From contig JAEUGJ010000026.1 of assembly GCA_016775335.1 (NCBI GenBank), positions 1 to 23,131 of the forward strand: a stretch of 23,131 nt of DNA. The letters run 5' to 3'. The translations under genes and the position numbers were made by a program. The notes below the pieces were generated by a model. That model was not told where the DNA came from and searched no databases. It was given only the letters and a program-made list of their open reading frames with translations. The stretch is from Mogibacterium sp. Its GTDB lineage: Bacteria; Bacillota; Clostridia; Peptostreptococcales; Anaerovoracaceae. Of this stretch, positions 15,710 to 23,131 are shown piece by piece (position 1 is the stretch's first letter; every line of letters starts with the position of its first letter).

Positions 15710-18700
15710 TTAATTGTCTTCTTCCTCTTCCGCCATGTTCTTGAACGCCGTCGCCATCATCATCTTGATTCGGTTCAGCTGGTTCACGTTGCTGGCACCC
15801 GGATCGTAGTCGATGGCCACGATATTCGCCTTTTCATCGTAGCTTCGAAGCGCTTTAATCATGCCCTTTCCCGCGACGTGGTTCGGCAGGCAGGCAAACG
15901 GCTGCAGGCAGAGGATATTCTTTACCCCGGAGTTGATCAAATCCACCATTTCTCCGGTGAGCAGCCATCCCTCGCCGCACTGATTGCCCACGGACAGAAT
16001 TTCTTCCGCATTCTTTGCTGTTTCCTCTATGTAGGCATCTGCACTGAAGCGCTTGCTGTTCCGGCAAGCTTTTCGAACGTTATCCCGATAGAACTCGATG
16101 GCTTTCAGCAGAATTTTATTCACGATCATTTCCTTCCGGCTTCCGGACAGATGCTTGTAATTAAACATCTTGTTCACGAAACCGTATTCGAAGAAATCGA
16201 TAAAGCTCGGAACAACCGCTTCGCCACCCTCCGATTCAATCAGCTCCACCAGGTTGTTGTTGGCATTCGGATGATATTTAACCAGAATTTCTCCGACGAT
16301 GCCCACCCGAGGCTTCTTCAAATCTTCGTGAATTGGCAGCTCATCGAATTCCTTTACGATCTGTGCGATATTGCGTTTGAATTCGCTCAGCTTCATATTC
16401 TCCGTGTTGGCAATGATCCGATCAAACCAGGATGCCATCAGCGCTTCCGCACTTCCCGGTACTTTTTCGTACGGGCGAGTGCGGTACAGGCACTTCATCA
16501 TCAAGTCTCCGTAGGAAACGGCATACACCAGCATGATGCCCATCTTCGGCGTAATCTTGAATCCCGGATTCTTCTCCAGTCCTACCATATTAAAGGAAAT
16601 GACCGGAACCTGCTCCATACCCAGATCCTTCAAGGCTTTCCGCAGGAGTGCCACGTAATTGCTGGCACGGCATCCACCGCCGGTCTGGGACATGAATACA
16701 CCCACCTTGTTCAGATCGTACTTTCCGGACTTTAACGCAGAAATAATCTGCCCCAAAGTCACGATGGTCGGATAGCACGCGTCGTTGTTGATATACCGGA
16801 GACCTTCTTCTTCCGCGTTCTGGGTTACTCGCGGCAGCAATACCGCATTGTAACCGGCTCTCTTCAAGATTGCTTCGAAGTATTGGAAGTGAATCGGTGA
16901 CATCTGCGGAACCAAGAGCGTATACCCTTCGTCCTTCATTTCTTTCGTAAAGAGTTTCCGCCGGTACGGCAACGCTGCCTTACGGGTGTGCACGCCGGTT
17001 TTCTTCCTCTCTTCCAGCGCTGCTTTCAGAGAGCGGATTCGAATCTTCGCCGAACCCAGGTTGGAGCCCTCATCGATTTTCAGAACCGTGTATAGCTTGT
17101 TGTTCTGCCCCAGCAGTTCATCCACCTCATCGGTGGTGACCGCATCCAGTCCGCATCCGAAGGAGTTCAGCTGCACCACATCCAAATCGTCCCGCTGTCC
17201 GGCAAAGACCGCCGCCTTGTACAGGCGGGAGTGGTACACCCACTGATCCAGAATCCGAATCGGTCTTGGGAATTCCGCCATGCCGCTGACGGAATCCTCG
17301 GTCAGCACCACCATACCTTGCTGGTTGATGACATTATCGATCCCGTGATTGACCTCCGGATCCAGGTGATACGGCCTGCCCGTCAGCACGATTCCGTGAA
17401 GACCGTGGTCTTCCATGTATTTTAACGCCTTTCGGCCCTCTATTTGAACGTTTTTCTTAAATTCCCGGTACGCTTCCCGGCCGGCATGCATCGCCTGAGA
17501 AATCTCTCTTCGGGAAAAGTTCATAGCAAAGAGCTTATAGATTCTGGTATCATCCAGCTTGTAGTGTTTCGCTACATTTTCCATACCCCTCCGGTCGATA
17601 TCTCGTTTTCCGGAGAAGAACTTGGTCATCTCCGTTACGAAGCACCGATCGTTGTCGTACGGAACAAACGGATGATAGAATTCCACCCCGTTCTCGCAGA
17701 AGTATTCCGCCATGTTCTTATCGATGACCTCCGGATAGGTGGCCACGATTGGGCAGTTGTAATGATTCGGAGCCGTGGAATCTTCTTTTACTTCGTAATT
17801 GATGCACGGATAGAAAATCCGTTTGATGTCGTTTTCCACCAGCCATTTGATATGACCGTGCACCAGCTTCGCCGGGTAGCATGCGGTATCCGAGGAAATG
17901 GTGTCCATTCCGTTCTCGTACATTTCCTTATTGCTCGGCGGACTCAGAATTACCCGGAATCCCAGCTCGGTAAAGAACGCATGCCAGAACGGATAGTCTT
18001 CATACATGTTCAGCACACGCGGGATTCCGATTACTCCCTTCGGCGCCCGATCCGGTTCCGCTACCGGACGGTCGAAGAGCAGCTCCAGCTTCGTCTTGTA
18101 CAGGTTCGGAATATCGTTCTTGGCACTCGCCAATCCCGCACCCCGCTCACAGCGGTTGCCGGTAATATATCGGCTGCCGTCGGAAAAACGGGAAATCGTG
18201 AGAATGCAGTTGTTTCCGCATCCCCCGCATCGGCCGTTGCTTGTTTTTACTTCAAAGGAATCGATTTGATCCGGCGTCAGAACGGTGGATCGTTCGCCTT
18301 CGGTGTAATTGTCGCAAGCGATGATTGCCGCACCGAAGGCACCCATCAGCCCCGCGATATCCGAACGAACCACGTTCTTTCCCAGAATCAGCTCGATGCT
18401 TCGAAGCACCGCCTCGTTCATAAAGGTGCCGCCCTGCACCACCACTTTATCGCCGGTTTCCTTTGGGTTTCGCAGTTTGATTACCTTGTACAGCGCGTTT
18501 TTGATGACAGAGAGGGACAGTCCGGCGGAAATGTCCGCGATGGTCGCCCCCTCTTTCTGGGCCTGCTTTACTTTGGAGTTCATAAAAACAGTACAGCGCG
18601 TACCCAGATCTACCGGGTTTTCCGCCGTCAGCGCACGGTGGGCAAATTCCGGCACCTGAAGGTCCACGGATTTGGCATAAGTCTCGATAAACGAGCCGCA

Positions 18701-20032
18701 GCCGGCAGAGCATGCCTCATTCAGCATGATATTGCTGATGGCCCCGTCCTTGATTTTCATGCACTTCATGTCCTGACCGCCGATATCCAGAATAAAGGTG
18801 ACTCCCGGCAGGAACTGTTCGGCGCCCTTGTAGTGCGCCATGGTTTCGATTTCGCCGGCATCGATTTTATATGCCGCCCGAATCAGGCCTTCTCCGTAGC
18901 CGGTCACCACGGCACGGCCGATATATGCTTTTTCCGGAAGCGCCCGGTACATTTCCATCAAAATAGTCCGAACCACTGTCAGCGGGTCTCCCTCGTTGTT
19001 CTGATAGTGTTCGAAAATCAATTCCTTATCCCGATTGATGACCGCCGCCTTGGTGGTGGTGGAACCGGCGTCGATGCCCAGGAACACCGGACCCTCTGCC
19101 GCCTGAATGTTTCCTCTTTTTACCTTGGCTTTCGCATGGCGCGCCTGAAACTCTCGGTACTCCTCTTCGTTCCGGAACAGAGGCTCCAGCCGCTTCGTTC
19201 CGTCCGTCTGACTTGCATCCGCATGTTCAATCTTGTAAATCAAGTCGGACAGCGTGACGCAATCCTTTTCCTTCGCCAGCAGCGCCGCACCGATAGCCAC
19301 GAAATAGTTGGCGTTTTCCGGGAAAATCACCTCGTCTTCCGTGAGATTCAATGTTTCCACGAATCGCTTCCGCAGCTCCGAAAGGAACTGTAGCGGACCG
19401 CCCAGGAACGCCACGTTGCCCTTAATCGGGTGGCCGCAGGCCAATCCGCTGATCATCTGGTTCACCACCGCCTGGAAGATGGACGCCGCAATATCCGCCG
19501 TCTTCGCACCGTCGTTGATTAGCGGCTGAATGTCCGTCTTGGCGAAAACACCGCAGCGAGAGGCAATCGGATAGATGGTTTCGTAATCCTTCGCCGCCTC
19601 GTTCAATCCCGACGCATCCGTGTTCAGAAGCACCGCCATTTGGTCAATAAAAGCACCCGTACCGCCGGCACAGGTTCCGTTCATTCTCTGCTCTACGGTC
19701 GAACCGTAGAATGTAATCTTTGCATCTTCGCCGCCCAGCTCGATGGCCACATCCGTCTCCGGAATTAGGGTCTGAACCGCTTCACTGCAGGCGATAACCT
19801 CCTGCTCAAAGCGAATACCGAACAGCTTTGCCAGCGACAGTCCGCCGGAACCGGTGATTACCGCCTCCACTTCCATATCGCCCTTTTCATCCAGAAGCTG
19901 CTGCAGCAATTCTCCCACCTTCTCGAATACATTGGACATATGCCGTTCGTATCGAGAGTACATAATCTTGTTGTTCTCATCGAGAATCAACAGTTTTACT
20001 GTCGTTGAACCTACATCAATTCCTAGTCTCAT
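15710..20032 (-). CDS. Giant 2-hydroxyacyl-CoA dehydratase activase-type protein with two ATPase domains
   Basis: 1440 residues. The family uses ATP-dependent conformational change to send an electron at very low potential to a partner iron-sulfur protein; the partner and substrate of these long fusions are unknown. Domain 1 (about 1-270) is an ASKHA ATPase starting RLGIDVGSTTVK, with CAGGTGAF (Cys121) and RCGVF (Cys160). Domain 2 (about 316-575) repeats this fold: FLGIDAGSTTTKAAVI, LDIGGQDMK, CSAGCGSF (Cys441, Cys445) and RCTVF (Cys480). A Cys cluster RCGGCGNNC follows (Cys602, 605, 609). From about 665 to the end come DUF2229-like and HgdB-like parts with DTACYPAKLVHGH, NDACYPTIVTLGQI and QPFACLPNHVAGKG. 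The length matches the long-fusion class seen in anaerobic Firmicutes. The ATG at 20032 has no adjacent ribosome binding site; a strong one lies 36 bases upstream, beyond a hairpin. Confidence 0.9.
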   Translation of the reverse strand: MRLGIDVGSTTVKLLILDENNKIMYSRYERHMSNVFEKVGELLQQLLDEKGDMEVEAVITGSGGLSLAKLFGIRFEQEVIACSEAVQTLIPETDVAIELGGEDAKITFYGSTVEQRMNGTCAGGTGAFIDQMAVLLNTDASGLNEAAKDYETIYPIASRCGVFAKTDIQPLINDGAKTADIAASIFQAVVNQMISGLACGHPIKGNVAFLGGPLQFLSELRKRFVETLNLTEDEVIFPENANYFVAIGAALLAKEKDCVTLSDLIYKIEHADASQTDGTKRLEPLFRNEEEYREFQARHAKAKVKRGNIQAAEGPVFLGIDAGSTTTKAAVINRDKELIFEHYQNNEGDPLTVVRTILMEMYRALPEKAYIGRAVVTGYGEGLIRAAYKIDAGEIETMAHYKGAEQFLPGVTFILDIGGQDMKCMKIKDGAISNIMLNEACSAGCGSFIETYAKSVDLQVPEFAHRALTAENPVDLGTRCTVFMNSKVKQAQKEGATIADISAGLSLSVIKNALYKVIKLRNPKETGDKVVVQGGTFMNEAVLRSIELILGKNVVRSDIAGLMGAFGAAIIACDNYTEGERSTVLTPDQIDSFEVKTSNGRCGGCGNNCILTISRFSDGSRYITGNRCERGAGLASAKNDIPNLYKTKLELLFDRPVAEPDRAPKGVIGIPRVLNMYEDYPFWHAFFTELGFRVILSPPSNKEMYENGMDTISSDTACYPAKLVHGHIKWLVENDIKRIFYPCINYEVKEDSTAPNHYNCPIVATYPEVIDKNMAEYFCENGVEFYHPFVPYDNDRCFVTEMTKFFSGKRDIDRRGMENVAKHYKLDDTRIYKLFAMNFSRREISQAMHAGREAYREFKKNVQIEGRKALKYMEDHGLHGIVLTGRPYHLDPEVNHGIDNVINQQGMVVLTEDSVSGMAEFPRPIRILDQWVYHSRLYKAAVFAGQRDDLDVVQLNSFGCGLDAVTTDEVDELLGQNNKLYTVLKIDEGSNLGSAKIRIRSLKAALEERKKTGVHTRKAALPYRRKLFTKEMKDEGYTLLVPQMSPIHFQYFEAILKRAGYNAVLLPRVTQNAEEEGLRYINNDACYPTIVTLGQIISALKSGKYDLNKVGVFMSQTGGGCRASNYVALLRKALKDLGMEQVPVISFNMVGLEKNPGFKITPKMGIMLVYAVSYGDLMMKCLYRTRPYEKVPGSAEALMASWFDRIIANTENMKLSEFKRNIAQIVKEFDELPIHEDLKKPRVGIVGEILVKYHPNANNNLVELIESEGGEAVVPSFIDFFEYGFVNKMFNYKHLSGSRKEMIVNKILLKAIEFYRDNVRKACRNSKRFSADAYIEETAKNAEEILSVGNQCGEGWLLTGEMVDLINSGVKNILCLQPFACLPNHVAGKGMIKALRSYDEKANIVAIDYDPGASNVNQLNRIKMMMATAFKNMAEEEEDN

Positions 20033-20063
20033 ACTTAAAAATAAGAACGATGCATTTCTGCAT
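20016..20063 (-). CDS. Possible 15-residue leader peptide overlapping the activase start
   Basis: A short frame (MQKCIVLIFKYETRN) begins with an ATG 4 bases after the G-rich end of the very strong Shine-Dalgarno AGGAGGAGGGG (20068-20078). It ends in a TGA that lies inside the first codons of the activase gene. Its ATG sits within the 20048-20065 hairpin. It could couple translation to the large gene or be an accident of the terminator hairpin. No homologue is recognised. Confidence 0.25.
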   Translation of the reverse strand: MQKCIVLIFKYETRN

Positions 20064-20065
20064 CG
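20034..20065 (-). terminator. Terminator-like hairpin between rnpB and the activase gene
   Basis: Perfect 7-base stem CGATGCA/TGCATCG with a GAAA loop (20048-20065), followed on the minus strand by TTCTTATTTTT. It could end rnpB read-through or act as an attenuator for the downstream gene. It lies between the Shine-Dalgarno at 20068-20078 and the activase ATG at 20032. Confidence 0.6.
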
Positions 20066-20098
20066 TGCCCCTCCTCCTATCTTACAGAAAAAACATAC

Positions 20099-20441
20099 AT
20101 GGGCAAACCGTAAGCCGGGTTCTGTATTAGACGATCATCCATCTTGTACTGCAATTGCTTGCAGCATCCAGCGACTTACCTTAGGGCGGCAGCGGGCAAC
20201 TGCACTCTACGACCCGTTCTTAGTCTTGCTCCGGATGGGGTTTACACGGCCGTCCTGTCTCCAGAACGCCGGTGAGCTCTTACCTCACCATTTCAACCTT
20301 ACCACGGCATTACCCGTTTCGGCGGAATGTTTCTGTTGCACTTTCCCTATAGTTACCTACGCCGGACGTTATCCGGCATCCTTGCCCTGCGGAGCCCGGA
20401 CTTTCCTCACACCGAAGTGCGCGATCGTCAGGTTTACCCAT
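20099..20441 (-). ncRNA. rnpB: RNase P RNA, class A
   Basis: Catalytic RNA of ribonuclease P, which matures tRNA 5' ends. The universal core is clear on the minus strand: GAGGAAAGUCCGGGCUCC (20391-20408) near the 5' end and ACAGAACCCGGCUUAC (20110-20125) near the 3' end form the P4 region. The specificity domain has GGUAAGGUUGAAAUGGUGAGGUAAGAG-like text with the conserved P8-P9 loops. The ends pair as P1: 20431-20441 with 20099-20109 (11 pairs). A run of six T (20088-20093) follows P1, so P1 may double as the terminator. The layout is the ancestral A type usual in Clostridia, not the Bacillus B type. Ends are set from P1 pairing and may be off by a few bases. Confidence 0.95.
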
Positions 20442-20446
20442 GCATT

Positions 20447-20452
20447 GTTATA
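20447..20452 (-). promoter_or_regulatory. Possible -10 box of rnpB
   Basis: Minus-strand TATAAC, 5 bases before the base-paired 5' end of RNase P RNA, in an A-rich stretch. No good -35 box is visible 16-18 bases upstream, so the call is weak; rnpB could instead be processed from a ykvI read-through transcript. Confidence 0.35.
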
Positions 20453-20472
20453 TTTTTACATTTTTTCTGCTT

Positions 20473-21540
20473 TTAAACATGAAGTTTCTGTGAAGATTTA
20501 CTCTTTTCTTTAAAAAAGTTCATAATAATCATTCCAATGAAAATGATACCGATGTATCCCTGCGGCGGATACAGGTACGCCACCAGCGTTTTGAAGCCGG
20601 ACAACCCGATGCCGAATCCCGCAAAAGCGGCCGCCACCATAATCGGTTTCTTAAATCGATTGCGGGGCAGCTTCGTGCTGAATCCGTAGAAGGTTCCCGC
20701 CGCAGTGGAGTAGATGGATCCGTAGAGAATCAGCGCATACAGGATATTCAATACCTTGGAAATCCGCAGCGAATATCCCAGCATGGGGAGATCCAGAGTG
20801 GCGGAAAAGGCCATATCTCTTTGAAGCGCCACCAGCAGAAGTACGGTCATAACCCCTGGCAGAAAGGATCCCAGAAAAGCCCCGCGATACGCGGTCTTGG
20901 TATCCTTTGCCTGAAGCGCGGATTCTCCCGCCATGGTAATGAACCCCAAGCTGTTGTACGCCGCAAAGATTACTCCGGAAATCCACCAATACGGTGCCAT
21001 CTCACTGGGCGGGAAGCCGGTTGTGGCCCCGCTCTGATGAAATTGTCCCGAAAAAATCACTATCAAAATCGTTGCAATTCCGACGGTGAACACGCCTGGG
21101 ACCAGAAATCCGAAAGCTCGGGTCAGCCGCTCAAAATCACCGAATACCGTCAGCAGTACCAATACCACCAACAGAATTCCACCGATTCGTCGGTCGATTC
21201 CCAGCTCCTGATGCAAGAGCGAACCCCCTGCCGCGCTCATGGATATGATTAACGTATAATAGATTCCAGCAAGGATGTATCCGATGGCCGATTCTACAGC
21301 AGAATTCTCGAAAGGCGAAATCAGTTTTCCCAGATCCGCAGTGTTTTTGCTCCGCGCAATGTAGGTGAGCATCAGGGCCAGCACCACGAAAACCACCGTG
21401 GTAAAAACCGCACCGAAATACCCCTTTCTTCCGAACACCCCGAAAAACTGCCAGCACTCCCGCCCGGAGGCAAACCCCGCCCCCAGGATCGCCCCCAGAT
21501 ACATCATCGCGATATTAATTGCACTGAGTTTTCTCTCCAT
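20473..21540 (-). CDS. YkvI-family multi-pass membrane protein (putative transporter)
   Basis: Integral membrane protein of 355 residues with about ten hydrophobic segments, matching the YkvI family, which is thought to share the LeuT/APC transporter fold; no substrate is established. The N-terminal signature YLGAILGAGFASGRECWQFF (residues 14-33) is a broken first helix with glycine-rich turn, as in transporters of this fold. Later, SGVIFAAYNSLGFITMAGES (about 188-207) is another family hallmark. The C-terminus is short and basic. The ATG at 21540 overlaps the end of trmK by 26 bases, and the nearest purine-rich site is weak, so translation is probably coupled to trmK. The function link to the tRNA methyltransferase is not evident. 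Confidence 0.85.
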   Translation of the reverse strand: MERKLSAINIAMMYLGAILGAGFASGRECWQFFGVFGRKGYFGAVFTTVVFVVLALMLTYIARSKNTADLGKLISPFENSAVESAIGYILAGIYYTLIISMSAAGGSLLHQELGIDRRIGGILLVVLVLLTVFGDFERLTRAFGFLVPGVFTVGIATILIVIFSGQFHQSGATTGFPPSEMAPYWWISGVIFAAYNSLGFITMAGESALQAKDTKTAYRGAFLGSFLPGVMTVLLLVALQRDMAFSATLDLPMLGYSLRISKVLNILYALILYGSIYSTAAGTFYGFSTKLPRNRFKKPIMVAAAFAGFGIGLSGFKTLVAYLYPPQGYIGIIFIGMIIMNFFKEKSKSSQKLHV

Positions 21541-22267
21541 AATGTTCTCTGTGATACTCCTTATTCTTTTTCTCTAATTCCAATATGTAGTCCCGCTGCT
21601 CCAGCAGCTTCCGAATTCGATCCTCCGAAACCTCCTTGCTCTTTCGCAGGCTCTCCACCTGTTCCAAAAGCCGTCCGGACAGCCATCCGATTCGCTGCCC
21701 CAGCAGTTCCGGGTCGCAGGAAACCATGCTCTCGGGATACTTCCATCGAATATCCTGCGCATCGTACGGCGGCGTTCGCATCCCCTCGTCTGTTTTTACC
21801 GCCACGATAACTTCGCACACGAATTTCCCCTCCGGCGCCAGAATCTCCCGTTGGATATCGTAGCCCTGCCGGTACAGATAGTATCGCAGTTCACCGCTGT
21901 TGTTTCGGGGCTGTAAAATCAATTTGCGATAGGTCGCCGTTTTTTCCGGGTCGTCCGCCAGAATTTGACGGATGGTTCGTCCGCCCAGGCCGCCGATAAT
22001 CACCGCATCCACTTCCCCCGGTTCGATGGAAGAAAGACCGTCTCCGATTCGGAAGCAGGTCTCCGGAATCTTAATTCCCATCTGCCGGAAGTTCTCCTCC
22101 GCCTTTGCCAGGGAGCCGGTGCTGATATCGCTCAAAATCACCTTTTCCGAGATGCCGTTTTGGAGCAAAAGAATCGGGACGTAACCGTGGTCCGTCCCGA
22201 TATCTGCTGCTGACTCTCCCGGATTCACTGCCTCATACAGTGCCTCAAGTCTTTTACTGATTCGCAT
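21515..22267 (-). CDS. trmK: tRNA (adenine(22)-N1)-methyltransferase TrmK
   Basis: Class I SAM-dependent methyltransferase that makes m1A at position 22 of tRNAs, essential in some Firmicutes. It has 250 residues. The SAM-binding motif ADIGTDHGYVPILL is near residues 20-33, preceded by RLEALYEAV, and LSDISTGSLAKAEEN follows at 45-59. GDGLSSIEPGEVDAVIIGGLG near 74-94 and LILQPRNN near 115-122 (catalytic region) match TrmK. The C-terminal ~70 residues form a helical, charged coiled-coil arm typical of the family. The ATG at 22267 has GGAG 6 bases upstream and lies 3 bases after the rpoD stop, the usual rpoD-trmK arrangement in Firmicutes. Confidence 0.95.
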   Translation of the reverse strand: MRISKRLEALYEAVNPGESAADIGTDHGYVPILLLQNGISEKVILSDISTGSLAKAEENFRQMGIKIPETCFRIGDGLSSIEPGEVDAVIIGGLGGRTIRQILADDPEKTATYRKLILQPRNNSGELRYYLYRQGYDIQREILAPEGKFVCEVIVAVKTDEGMRTPPYDAQDIRWKYPESMVSCDPELLGQRIGWLSGRLLEQVESLRKSKEVSEDRIRKLLEQRDYILELEKKNKEYHREHYGEKTQCN

Positions 22268-22270
22268 CGC

Positions 22271-23131
<861 letters not shown>

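Noticed and set aside
15690..15715. Terminator after the activase-type gene
   Set aside because: Only a 4-base stem (ACAA/TTGT) precedes the T-rich stretch; too weak to call.
17444..19393. Long plus-strand open frame (649 codons) opposite the activase-type gene; similar long frames at 14918-16735 and 103-1452
   Set aside because: They mirror strongly coding minus-strand genes, have no ribosome binding site or recognisable domain, and are explained by codon bias that rarely places stop complements in that frame.
19854..20513. Plus-strand open frame (219 codons) across the activase start and rnpB
   Set aside because: It runs straight through the RNase P RNA gene and the activase start; the translation shows no protein family features.

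Overview
The window reads as a chromosomal housekeeping region of an anaerobic Firmicute of class Clostridia. The grounds are a fused SecDF, bifunctional Rel, HemZ, TrmK and YkvI, a class A RNase P RNA, a giant 2-hydroxyacyl-CoA dehydratase activase-type protein, strong AGGAGG ribosome binding sites and sigma-A-like promoters. Base composition is roughly balanced. The exact family cannot be fixed from the sequence alone. Every recognisable gene lies on the minus strand, so transcription runs from high to low coordinates.

From the high-coordinate end: an rpoD frame with an abnormal N-terminus (22271-23131), trmK and the membrane protein gene ykvI form a tight cluster, followed by the RNase P RNA gene rnpB. 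Next comes a 1440-residue protein with two ATPase/activase domains and cysteine-rich reductase-like domains. A YebC-family gene with its own promoter follows, then an intergenic RNA gene that folds as 6S RNA (ssrS). A three-gene set follows: an S58 (DmpA-like) peptidase with an unusual Pro/Glu-rich insert, DNA polymerase I, and dephospho-CoA kinase (coaE). Two tRNA-Leu genes (anticodons GAG and CAA) come next. The CAA gene sits directly in front of yajC with no terminator between them.

The low-coordinate third is one dense operon: secDF, rel, an MBL-fold hydrolase, hemZ, hisS and aspS (cut by the window edge). Its last four junctions overlap by 1 to 11 bases, which suggests translational coupling. 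Protein export, the stringent response and tRNA charging are joined there, as is common in Firmicutes, but recJ, apt and dtd, which are often found in this neighbourhood, are absent.

Points most worth a second look are: the sigma factor frame whose first ~41 codons resemble the C-terminus of prephenate dehydrogenase and use different codons (contig chimera or real fusion); the double-activase protein that could form its iron-sulfur site within one chain; the terminator-like hairpin and mini-ORF between the Shine-Dalgarno and the start codon of that gene; and the ~60-residue linker just before the predicted autocleavage site of the S58 peptidase. No CRISPR array, insertion sequence, prophage or obvious mobile element was seen.
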